NCBI GenBank assembly: GCA_002686195.1 | Contig: NZAS01000171.1 | Span: 1-11,294, forward strand | Direction: 5' to 3' | Length of the DNA stretch: 11,294 bases | From: Candidatus Pacearchaeota archaeon | GTDB taxonomy: Archaea > Nanoarchaeota > Nanoarchaeia > Pacearchaeales > GW2011-AR1 | Shown here: piece after piece, positions 4,785 through 9,339 of the stretch | Layout: every line of letters starts with the position of its first letter | How positions within the stretch are numbered: the first letter of the stretch is position 1 | Translations under genes and position numbers: made by a program | The notes under the pieces: model-generated | Told to the model about the DNA's origin: nothing | Databases searched by the model: none | Seen by the model: only the letters and a program-made list of their open reading frames with translations

Positions 4785-5498
4785 ATGACCATTCTGTACG
4801 TTGGCGACATTCATGGAGTAGTAGACGATGTTGCCAAGATTGACAACCTTGCTGTGGATATGGGCGTGGATACGGTTGTACAGGTTGGTGACTTTGGAAT
4901 GTGGTGGCCAAAGGTCGGGAACCCACTGGTAAAATACTTCAAGAAGCGTGCCAGACAAAACAGGCCGGGCCCTACTTGGTACACATGCGGGGGCAACCAC
5001 GAAAACTATGATAAGTGGTTGGAGCTTCAAGAGAAGCAGGGCAGCCCCGCAACTCTTGTTGACCTTGCACCTGGGGTGCATTGGGTCACACGCGGACGCA
5101 TGATTACCCTTGAAGGGAAAAGGCATCTATTCTTGGGTGGAGCAGAATCTATTGATAAGCATCACAGAATAGAGGGCTCATCATGGTGGGCCTATGAGTC
5201 TCCCACTTATGAGGAGTTTTCTACATTCTTCAATGCCCTTGAAGATAAAAAGCCAGAGGTTGTGGTTACCCATGACGCTCCATTGTGCATTGATTGCTGC
5301 GGGGACGGACACGCAGGCTTGAAGATTGGCAGAGAGAATCAACCAACTCCGCGTAACTTTGAAAATGTCTGGAAGATTTCAACTCACCGCCCTGCCCGGT
5401 GGTATTTTGGGCACCATCATGTTTTTGATGAATGGGAGGTCGAGGGTACAACTTTCCGCTGCTGCGGATTGGGAGGGCAGTATTGGGAGGGCAACTGA
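4785..5498 (+). CDS. Calcineurin-like metallophosphoesterase, 237 aa
   Basis: The full set of metallophosphoesterase motifs is present in order: GDIHG (D8, H10), GDFG (D36), GGNHE (N71, H72), THDAP (H163) and GHHH (H210, H212). These residues bind the two catalytic metals in the family, which hydrolyses phosphate mono- or diesters on proteins, nucleotides or nucleic acids. The substrate cannot be told from sequence. The length fits a single-domain enzyme with no signal peptide, so it should be cytoplasmic. The start is ATG 4785, 7 bases behind TAAGGAG. It is transcribed alone from promoter copy 11. Phage versions may act on nucleotides or modified proteins, but that is inference. Confidence 0.95.
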   Translation: MTILYVGDIHGVVDDVAKIDNLAVDMGVDTVVQVGDFGMWWPKVGNPLVKYFKKRARQNRPGPTWYTCGGNHENYDKWLELQEKQGSPATLVDLAPGVHWVTRGRMITLEGKRHLFLGGAESIDKHHRIEGSSWWAYESPTYEEFSTFFNALEDKKPEVVVTHDAPLCIDCCGDGHAGLKIGRENQPTPRNFENVWKISTHRPARWYFGHHHVFDEWEVEGTTFRCCGLGGQYWEGN

Positions 5499-5501
5499 AT
5501 A

Positions 5502-5517
5502 TGCCCACGCGTGGGCA
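5502..5517 (+). other. Perfect 16-bp palindrome after the phosphoesterase gene
   Basis: TGCCCACG/CGTGGGCA is a perfect palindrome 3 bases after the stop. Its right half runs on into GGGCAAAAGATTCACA, a diverged version of the GGGCAAAAACTT repeat. It may be a protein-binding site. A loopless palindrome is a poor terminator. Confidence 0.5.
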
Positions 5518-5542
5518 AAAGATTCACATACTAACTTCTCCC

Positions 5543-5564
5543 AAAAAATCTCAGCAGTTTATAA
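5543..5564 (+). promoter_or_regulatory. Start-associated promoter element, copy 12
   Basis: AAAAAATCTCAG, CAGT, TTATAA, then TAAGGAG and ATG 5584. It drives the pair 5584-6104. Confidence 0.85.
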
Positions 5565-5583
5565 GACGATGTAAGGAGAGAAG

Positions 5584-5793
5584 ATGACATATGTTGTTCT
5601 TGATGATTTGTCTACTTTTGGTGGCGTTGACGGTGCAGTAGTGGCCGTCTTGACGGAAGCAGGGCTGGCAGAGGTTGAAGCCTGCTCGGACTTCAAGGCG
5701 GTTGATATTTGCTCGAAAGAGCACGTTGAAGCGCTGGTAACTCTTGATGAGTTGCTTGATGCCTACAACCAAGTTCATGGGACGGACCTATAA
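5584..5793 (+). CDS. Hypothetical acidic protein, 69 aa
   Basis: The ATG at 5584 lies 7 bases behind TAAGGAG. The protein is small, acidic and soluble, with an N-terminal strand-like MTYVVLDDLS and a C-terminal helix (VEALVTLDELLDAYNQVH). There are two cysteines (EACSDF, DICSKE) and no known motif. The stop TAA shares its last base with the ATG of the next gene, so the two are translationally coupled and may act together. Confidence 0.8.
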   Translation: MTYVVLDDLSTFGGVDGAVVAVLTEAGLAEVEACSDFKAVDICSKEHVEALVTLDELLDAYNQVHGTDL

Positions 5794-6104
5794 TGTCTGT
5801 AAAGCTGAAAGAAGATATTGAATCCACTTGGGGGCCTTATAGCCAACAGGCTATGGCATACAAGGCTCTTCTGAAAAGATTGGAGATTAGGTCCGGCCTA
5901 AAAGAGGCTCCGCCAACAGAAAGGGCAGTTATCGAACCAGTCCATGTTGCGAAGCTAACCGCTACCTACTTTTTGACCCGAGGGGTGATTATAGTCAGCG
6001 CTTGGTTGATATTCCTAATCCTATTCCTTGGAATAACTGCCGGAGCCCTGTGGTATGTTGGCTCCGAGGTTCAGTCATCGAGTCAGACTATACGGCTCAA
6101 ATAA
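5793..6104 (+). CDS. Single-span membrane protein, 103 aa
   Basis: The start ATG 5793 overlaps the upstream stop by one base. An N-terminal ~60-residue charged, probably helical region is followed by one strong membrane span at about residues 67-90 (VIIVSAWLIFLILFLGITAGALWYV). A short Ser/Gln tail ends in RLK. The large soluble part is N-terminal, likely cytoplasmic, with only a short tail across the membrane. That layout resembles small phage inner-membrane proteins, but lysis proteins such as holins usually have more spans. Unknown function. Confidence 0.8.
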   Translation: MSVKLKEDIESTWGPYSQQAMAYKALLKRLEIRSGLKEAPPTERAVIEPVHVAKLTATYFLTRGVIIVSAWLIFLILFLGITAGALWYVGSEVQSSSQTIRLK

Positions 6105-6112
6105 TCTTCTAC

Positions 6113-6134
6113 AAAAAATCTCAGGTGATTACAC
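6113..6134 (+). promoter_or_regulatory. Start-associated promoter element, copy 13
   Basis: AAAAAATCTCAG, GTGA, TTACAC, then TAAGGAGG. A near-duplicate of copy 6 from the CAG to the start codon; the hexamer carries a C at position 4. Confidence 0.8.
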
Positions 6135-6154
6135 ATGTGTGTAAGGAGGACAGA

Positions 6155-6430
6155 ATGATTCTAAAGATTGGAGATAAAGTAGCTTGGCGGCATTGCTGGG
6201 GAACCGGACCTCTTGAGGAGGCGGTCATCGAGCATATCACGGTTACTGACTATCCCCGCGAAAAGTACGGGGATGACAGGGAGCAGGCAGATTGGGCCTT
6301 GGTCCATGCTAATAGGGTCTGCGTATCGCTGGCTAATGGAAGCTGGGCCTATGGCAGCCAAATCTCTCCCGTTGGAACCGACCCTAACGAGTGGCACAAG
6401 TCAATCCCGTGGGAGTTGGGCAATGTATAA
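6155..6430 (+). CDS. Phage hypothetical protein with a KVAWR motif, 91 aa
   Basis: The ATG at 6155 lies behind TAAGGAGGACAGA; the frame extends upstream to 6002 but only through the previous gene and the promoter. The protein opens MILKIGDKVAWRHCWGTGP and later has WALVHANRVCVSLANGSWAYGSQISP. From memory this resembles small beta-rich conserved phage proteins, possibly SH3-like, but I cannot name a family. There is no membrane span. It overlaps the next gene by 8 bases, so the two form a translationally coupled pair. Confidence 0.85.
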   Translation: MILKIGDKVAWRHCWGTGPLEEAVIEHITVTDYPREKYGDDREQADWALVHANRVCVSLANGSWAYGSQISPVGTDPNEWHKSIPWELGNV

Positions 6431-6575
6431 AGTAACCGGAGTTGATGTAAGCGGTCGCCGCTTCAAGATTGAAACTAACAATATGCTTTATGCTATGGGT
6501 ATCAATCTTTGGCGCGGCTCGGTCTGGCGAAACGAAAGTGGAAAGTGGAAGCTGGTGAAAAGGGTATGGAACTAA
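6423..6575 (+). CDS. Small conserved-looking phage protein, 50 aa
   Basis: ATG 6423 lies inside the end of the upstream gene, an 8-base overlap typical of translational coupling. The frame also runs upstream to 6213, but that is within the other gene. The product starts MYKVTGVDVSGRRFKIET and continues with INLWRGSVWRNESGKWKLVKRVWN. It is a basic, tryptophan-rich and probably all-beta small domain. Its pattern (KVTGVD..GRRFKI...INLWRGSVWR) looks like a conserved phage family without a known function. Pairing with the 91-aa protein suggests a shared role. Confidence 0.8.
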   Translation: MYKVTGVDVSGRRFKIETNNMLYAMGINLWRGSVWRNESGKWKLVKRVWN

Positions 6576-6584
6576 AACTTCCCC

Positions 6585-6606
6585 AAAAAATCTCAGTGTC
6601 TTATAA
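6585..6606 (+). promoter_or_regulatory. Start-associated promoter element, copy 14
   Basis: AAAAAATCTCAG, TGTC, TTATAA, then TAAGGAGGATAGA and ATG 6627. The second half is identical to copy 10. Confidence 0.85.
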
Positions 6607-6626
6607 CGTAGTGTAAGGAGGATAGA

Positions 6627-6872
6627 ATGTTTATCGATGCAAACCGGATTCAGGATATCATTGAGCAATGTGAGTCTACCGACTATATGTCGAAGCCTCT
6701 TATCACGGTTCGTGAGGTTGCTCAAGAGTTGCGGGCTCTTTTGGATGAGGAGGAGGCTCGTCTGGAGGAAATGGCAAGAGACTATGAGGAGATGGAACTT
6801 GGCCGGATAGAAATGGAGGAAGCTGCAATCGAAAAGCAGCTCAGCCTCTGTGACTGGCCTGGAGCCGTATGA
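6627..6872 (+). CDS. Acidic coiled-coil-like protein, 81 aa
   Basis: The ATG at 6627 follows AAGGAGGATAGA. From about residue 25 to 72 the chain is one long Glu-rich helix with heptad-like spacing (VREVAQELRALLDEEEARLEEM and onward), suggesting a dimeric coiled coil. The N-terminus (MFIDANRIQDIIEQCES) is also helical. No catalytic motif is seen. An ATG at 6869 overlaps its stop, opening a possible 25-codon gene that runs into RNA D. Unknown role. Confidence 0.8.
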   Translation: MFIDANRIQDIIEQCESTDYMSKPLITVREVAQELRALLDEEEARLEEMARDYEEMELGRIEMEEAAIEKQLSLCDWPGAV

Positions 6873-6946
6873 AACTACGAAAGGGAGGTGCGGACGGCAA
6901 GGCACTTAGGCGATTAGACCTAAACGGCGTCCGCCCCAAAAACTAA
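6869..6946 (+). CDS. Possible 25-aa basic peptide overlapping RNA D
   Basis: ATG 6869 overlaps the previous stop (ATGA) and the frame runs to TAA 6944-6946. The product is short and basic (MKLRKGGADGKALRRLDLNG). The ATGA overlap favours reinitiation, but the ribosome binding site is weak. The same bases form the 5' arm of the long stem of RNA D. Its reading may be real, regulatory, or accidental. Confidence 0.3.
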   Translation: MKLRKGGADGKALRRLDLNGVRPKN

Positions 6947-7050
6947 GCTGCGCTACCGCACCCCCTTTCGACAAATCCATGACCGGCTAAGCAGTCATGG
7001 TGGGATGATTCCCCTAAAAAATGTGGAGCCACTTAGCCTCTGGCTCCACA
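6878..7050 (+). ncRNA. Structured RNA D with a 7-bp kissing-loop pair
   Basis: A 15-bp stem with a single bulged A joins 6878-6893 to 6956-6970. Inside it are GCGGACG/CGTCCGC (6890-6896/6928-6934, competing with the stem base) and TTAGG/CCTAA (6906-6923). Two hairpins follow: CCATGAC/GTCATGG (6977-7000) and TGTGGAGCCA/TGGCTCCACA (7022-7050, 10 bp). The first loop contains GGCTAAG (6985-6991) and the second CTTAGCC (7032-7038), which are perfect complements. There is no promoter copy directly before it, so it probably derives from the transcript of the 81-aa gene, as a processed RNA or a 3'-UTR. No known family is recognised. Confidence 0.6.
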
Positions 7051-7061
7051 CATAATATACA

Positions 7062-7083
7062 AAAAAATCTCAGGATATTATAA
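7062..7083 (+). promoter_or_regulatory. Start-associated promoter element, copy 15
   Basis: AAAAAATCTCAG with one extra A in front, GATA, TTATAA, then TAAGGAGGATAGA and ATG 7104. It begins 12 bases after the last stem of RNA D. Confidence 0.85.
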
Positions 7084-7103
7084 CAACGTATAAGGAGGAT
7101 AGA

Positions 7104-7364
7104 ATGGATATCAAAATCATTAGCGAAAATGATGGACCGTTTCAAAACGACCAACTTATCAGGCAGGCGCATGTAACTGTGGATGGCCGACACTATCTTG
7201 TGTCATCTTCTAATGCCTTTGGATCAGGAGTGGAAACGCTTGCATTCAGGTGTGATCCGGCCGGGAAGGTGGAGGACTGGGTAGATGTTGCGGGAAGCTG
7301 GCACAATGGCGTAAGCCTTGTGGGGAGTGACACACTCGGACTTGTGAGGGATTTGTTTCAATAG
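7104..7364 (+). CDS. Hypothetical protein, 86 aa
   Basis: The ATG at 7104 is at the standard distance behind AAGGAGGATAGA. The chain looks like a small beta-rich soluble domain: MDIKIISENDG, AHVTVDGRHYLVSSS, VETLAFRCDPAG, and a C-terminal helix (SDTLGLVRDLFQ). The pattern of a strand, VDGRHYLVSS, then ETLAF.CD..G..W resembles small phage proteins of unknown function. The C-terminal phrase 'SDTLGLVRDL' is echoed in the gene at 7884 ('TDTLALVKVI'), hinting at distant relationship or convergent packing. Transcribed alone. Confidence 0.8.
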   Translation: MDIKIISENDGPFQNDQLIRQAHVTVDGRHYLVSSSNAFGSGVETLAFRCDPAGKVEDWVDVAGSWHNGVSLVGSDTLGLVRDLFQ

Positions 7365-7365
7365 A

Positions 7366-7412
7366 TCGTCAAGCGACGACCGCTGGCAGAGCGGGGGAAC
7401 AATACTCTGCCA
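7366..7412 (+). other. Two 3'-UTR hairpins
   Basis: TCGTC-AAGC-GACGA (7366-7379), then TGGCAGAG/CTCTGCCA (7384-7412) with a 13-base loop. No T-run follows; probable transcript-end structure just before promoter copy 16. Confidence 0.5.
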
Positions 7413-7420
7413 TCTTTCCA

Positions 7421-7442
7421 AAAAAATCTCAGAGTCTTATCT
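7421..7442 (+). promoter_or_regulatory. Start-associated promoter element, copy 16
   Basis: AAAAAATCTCAG with one extra A in front, AGTC, TTATCT. A leader hairpin separates it from AAAGGAG and ATG 7479. Confidence 0.8.
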
Positions 7443-7450
7443 ATAGGTGA

Positions 7451-7464
7451 GGGCAATGAAGCCC
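7451..7464 (+). promoter_or_regulatory. 5' leader hairpin GGGC-AATGAA-GCCC
   Basis: The same size, stem and near-identical loop as the leader hairpin at 1714-1727, and at the same place relative to the promoter. Confidence 0.55.
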
Positions 7465-7478
7465 GCAAAGGAGAGAAT

Positions 7479-7772
7479 ATGCCAACCAAGGTTACTATTG
7501 AGTTCATGGGCCACATGGTCACGGGCGAGTCTGAGTTTTGTGGACCGGACGAGGTGGAGTATACGAAGATTATTTCGGTTACTCCGGAGAATACCGATGA
7601 GCGGTTCCTGTCTGATGCCGAGTATGCGGTCGAGGCGGTGGCTTATAAGGAGTATCGCTCCAAGTGGTCCAGAGGTTGCGATTATGGCGACCGGGAGGAC
7701 TATCAGGACAGCTATTCTTCCGGCCCCGATTACTGGTGGGATCCGGAGACTGGAGAGCCCCGCTGCGGGTAG
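7479..7772 (+). CDS. Hypothetical acidic Tyr-rich protein, 97 aa
   Basis: The ATG at 7479 lies behind AAAGGAGAGAAT. An N-terminal beta-like segment (MPTKVTIEFMGHMVTGESEF) leads into a strongly acidic, tyrosine-rich C-terminal half (CDYGDREDYQDSYSSGPDYWWDPETGEP). That half is probably extended or disordered. Three cysteines are present. The last codons form one arm of a 9-bp hairpin, so the stop codon lies within RNA structure. No family is recognised. An acidic, DNA-mimic-like tail is a thought, not a call. Confidence 0.8.
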   Translation: MPTKVTIEFMGHMVTGESEFCGPDEVEYTKIISVTPENTDERFLSDAEYAVEAVAYKEYRSKWSRGCDYGDREDYQDSYSSGPDYWWDPETGEPRCG

Positions 7773-7823
7773 CAGCGGGGGAGGGTGGGGCTTCGGCCCC
7801 ACCCTCCGAGGCTCTTCTTTTTG
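7758..7823 (+). terminator. Tandem hairpins, second with a UUCG loop
   Basis: CCCCGCTGC/GCAGCGGGG (7758-7780) spans the stop codon. Then GGAGGGTGGGGC pairs with its complement (7780-7807, 12 bp) around a TTCG tetraloop. A T-rich stretch (CTTCTTTTTG) follows after 8 bases. Likely terminator or 3'-end stabiliser. Confidence 0.7.
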
Positions 7824-7826
7824 TCT

Positions 7827-7868
7827 ACATTGTCTAATAAAAAATCTCAGCATTTTATTAGACAATGT
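7827..7868 (+). repeat. 16-bp inverted repeat enclosing promoter copy 17
   Basis: ACATTGTCTAATAAAA (7827-7842) and TTTTATTAGACAATGT (7853-7868) are exact complements. The centre is AATCTCAGCA. The TTATTA hexamer lies in the right arm, so an equivalent hexamer exists on the opposite strand. Confidence 0.85.
7839..7860 (+). promoter_or_regulatory. Start-associated promoter element, copy 17
   Basis: AAAAAATCTCAG, CATT, TTATTA, then TATAGGAGG and ATG 7884. The copy is built into a perfect inverted repeat. Confidence 0.85.
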
Positions 7869-7883
7869 CTATAGGAGGACAAT

Positions 7884-8255
7884 ATGAGTACCATGTGTTG
7901 TTTTTGTGCCCCAAGCCACCTCGTTGATTACGATGGAAATGTCGTTGATCATGGGTTCAGCCTGCCCGACACCCGCGATCAGTATGAAATCTACGACAAT
8001 GACGATGAACTCGTCGGGCAGGTTTCTGTCTCTATTCAGCGCAAGTGGGGAGAGTGCGATTGTGGTTCAGGCGAGTCTGTGATGACCGGACTGAACTGGG
8101 TCGTTAGTGGCCCCGGTTGCTCGGTTACGGTTCCAGAGGGCACAGATACCCTTGCATTGGTAAAGGTAATCTGGCCTGGTGCATCGGAACCAGAATACGA
8201 CGCGGCCTGGGAGTCGGAACGCTGGCTCCGAGCGGCAGAGGGCTGGGGCTGTTAG
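7884..8255 (+). CDS. Hypothetical Cys-rich acidic protein, 123 aa
   Basis: The ATG at 7884 lies behind TATAGGAGGACAAT. The N-terminus MSTMCCFCAPSH has a C-x2-C with a nearby His, and ECDCGSGE in the middle gives a second C-x-C pair. This is plausible for a zinc or iron-sulfur site, but not a family I recognise. The C-terminal half is beta-like (TVPEGTDTLALVKVIW) and ends with tryptophan-rich WESERWLRAAEGWGC. The stop lies in the loop of a GC hairpin. A monocistronic gene. Confidence 0.8.
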   Translation: MSTMCCFCAPSHLVDYDGNVVDHGFSLPDTRDQYEIYDNDDELVGQVSVSIQRKWGECDCGSGESVMTGLNWVVSGPGCSVTVPEGTDTLALVKVIWPGASEPEYDAAWESERWLRAAEGWGC

Positions 8256-8272
8256 CCCCGCCCTTCGGGGGC
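8245..8272 (+). other. GC hairpins at the end of the Cys-rich gene
   Basis: GGGGCT/AGCCCC (8245-8259) spans the stop. As an alternative, GCCCC/GGGGC (8255-8272) forms around a CCTTCG-type loop. The following bases are A-rich on +, so it is not a standard + terminator. On - the T-tract precedes the hairpin. Confidence 0.4.
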
Positions 8273-8284
8273 AAAAACTTGACA
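8269..8284 (+). repeat. GGGCAAAAACTT repeat, copy 3
   Basis: GGGCAAAAACTTGACA, identical over 16 bases to copy 2. It lies about 10 bases beyond the 3' end of RNA C (- strand). TTGACA here also lacks a -10 partner. Confidence 0.6.
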
Positions 8285-8294
8285 TCCCAACCAA

Positions 8295-8561
8295 GTGGAT
8301 GCCGGGGATTTGAACCCCGGTTTCTGCCGCAACAGCGAACGATTTGTCATTGAAATGTTTGCGGCCACCCAATGTTTTTGTCGTTCCTTTATAACATCCA
8401 CGGGCAAGGAGGAAGGGAGTGTTTAGCGCAGCGCGTTTGCAAAACGAAAGTCCGGAGGCCCGCTCATTGAATCATTCCACTCGATGCCGGCATGGATTAG
8501 ATATGATTCGTGACGGCCTCGGCATCGCCAGTTTGCCTTGCCTATCTCCCTTCCTCCTTAC
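8295..8561 (-). ncRNA. Structured RNA C: double-pseudoknot RNA with a tRNA-like end
   Basis: Promoter copy 25 on - predicts a 5' end near 8561. The first bases AAGGAGGAAGGGAG (8559-8546) pair perfectly with 8419-8406, a 14-bp closing stem. Inside it, CGATGCCG-type stem 8482-8489/8520-8527 (8 bp) crosses the nested stems 8469-8475/8503-8509 (7 bp) and 8455-8460/8515-8520 (6 bp), a pseudoknot. After the stem, GTGGATG (8401-8395) pairs with CATCCAC (8301-8295), and a T-arm with loop TTCAAAT (8314-8308) stacks on it. Between them 8381-8386/8337-8342 and 8359-8365/8326-8332 form a second pseudoknot. No CCA, anticodon arm or tag ORF is seen, so it is neither a normal tRNA nor an obvious tmRNA. Confidence 0.65.
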
Positions 8562-8567
8562 ACATAC

Positions 8568-8589
8568 ATATAAGCGCCTGGGATTTTTT
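8568..8589 (-). promoter_or_regulatory. Start-associated element on the - strand, copy 25
   Basis: On - it reads AAAAAATCCCAG, GCGC, TTATAT, seven bases, then TAAGGAGG. A complete consensus element with no ORF behind it; it precedes RNA C. Confidence 0.85.
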
Positions 8590-8621
8590 GGTAGAATCCT
8601 GCTGGGCCAAGTAGGCGTTTT

Positions 8622-8637
8622 GGGCAAAAACTTTGCC
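8622..8637 (+). repeat. GGGCAAAAACTT repeat, copy 4
   Basis: GGGCAAAAACTTTGCC, 16 bases identical to copy 1 in inverse orientation. It lies 16 bases upstream of promoter copy 18. Confidence 0.6.
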
Positions 8638-8653
8638 TGGCTTTCTTTCTACC

Positions 8654-8675
8654 AAAAAATCCCAGTACTTTATAA
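8654..8675 (+). promoter_or_regulatory. Start-associated promoter element, copy 18 (CCCAG variant)
   Basis: AAAAAATCCCAG, TACT, TTATAA, then CACAGGAGG and ATG 8698. With copy 25 it forms a divergent pair about 64 bases apart; both have the rarer CCCAG core. Confidence 0.85.
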
Positions 8676-8697
8676 TGAGGCACAGGAGGAAAGGATA

Positions 8698-9276
8698 ATG
8701 CGACCGAACATCAAGGCTATGTTTGTAGAGTTGAACAACAAGCACTTCAATGGTGAGATTCCCGACCTTCCGGTTGTATGGAATACTCGAATGACCACTA
8801 CTGCTGGTTATTGCAGGTATCGCTCCTCGGTTGGCGTAAAGAACTACAAGCCTGGGGGAGCCCTGCGCCTTGCTCATTCTTTGGAACCCGTCAAGATTGA
8901 CCTGTCCGACAAGCTGTTCCGGCATCTTGATTATGATTTGGCCAAGATTGAGCGCACCTTGATTCACGAGATGGTTCACGCCTTCCTTGTTCACAAGTAT
9001 AACGAGAAGGGTCACACCCGGCGATTCCAGCAGATGATGACCAATATCACTGGCGAGTATAAGAATCACCGCTGCCACAACTACGATACGGTTGGAATCC
9101 GCAAGCCACAGGAGAAGAAGGTAAAGTGGACCTGCTCTCGGTGTGGATTTGAGGGGTGGAAGGCTCGGATGCCTCGTAACTCAAATAGAATCTATAAGCA
9201 CAATGGATGCGGAGGCACCGTGGAGTTTGTGGACACTCGCAGGCAGTCAGCGATGAAGATGTTTCCCCCTCGTTAG
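8698..9276 (+). CDS. SprT-like zinc metalloprotein, 192 aa
   Basis: ATG 8698 lies behind CAGGAGGAAAGGATA. The frame extends further upstream to 8419 only through RNA C and the promoter, so that extension is rejected. HEMVH (residues 90-94, catalytic E91) with a downstream GHTRRF (H106 as third ligand) is the SprT/Spartan signature. A C-terminal zinc ribbon has C146-x2-C149 and a second half with H168 and C171. Cellular relatives (Spartan/DVC1, Wss1) cut DNA-protein crosslinks; bacterial SprT is less well understood. A phage copy might process proteins bound to DNA, but the substrate is inferred. Cytoplasmic, no signal peptide. Confidence 0.93.
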   Translation: MRPNIKAMFVELNNKHFNGEIPDLPVVWNTRMTTTAGYCRYRSSVGVKNYKPGGALRLAHSLEPVKIDLSDKLFRHLDYDLAKIERTLIHEMVHAFLVHKYNEKGHTRRFQQMMTNITGEYKNHRCHNYDTVGIRKPQEKKVKWTCSRCGFEGWKARMPRNSNRIYKHNGCGGTVEFVDTRRQSAMKMFPPR

Positions 9277-9285
9277 CAGAGGGGG
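9265..9285 (+). terminator. Hairpin with the SprT-like gene's stop codon in its loop
   Basis: CCCCCTC pairs with GAGGGGG around loop GTTAGCA, which contains the TAG stop. No T-run follows, so a stabiliser or a weak terminator. Confidence 0.5.
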
Positions 9286-9296
9286 AGCAATCAGCA

Positions 9297-9318
9297 AAAA
9301 AATCTCAGGGTAATATAC
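9297..9318 (+). promoter_or_regulatory. Start-associated promoter element, copy 19
   Basis: AAAAAATCTCAG with one extra A in front, GGTA, ATATAC (the only copy whose hexamer starts with A), then ACAGGAGG and ATG 9340. Confidence 0.8.
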
Positions 9319-9339
9319 GCATGTATACAGGAGGATGAT

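Noticed and set aside
6384..6905. 173-codon open frame on the - strand
   Set aside because: Covers three + genes and promoter copy 14 in antisense; part of its sequence is just the reverse reading of the promoter element.
7014..7036. Extra promoter copy reading CCTAAAAAATGTGG
   Set aside because: Only the A-run matches; TCTCAG is absent and the following bases are the arm of an RNA D hairpin. At most a decayed copy.
8291..8401. tmRNA or selenocysteine tRNA on -
   Set aside because: The acceptor/T-arm stack can be read as 8+5 bp, but there is no anticodon arm, no tag reading frame and no encoded CCA.
8444..8455. RNase P RNA-like GAAAGTCCGG on +
   Set aside because: The short match lacks the surrounding conserved regions, and the locus has its promoter on the other strand.
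8419..8697. N-terminal extension of the SprT-like protein from GTG 8419
   Set aside because: AAGGAGGAAGGGAG precedes it, but that is the 3' arm of the RNA C stem. The extension runs through RNA C and two promoters and has no protein-like composition.
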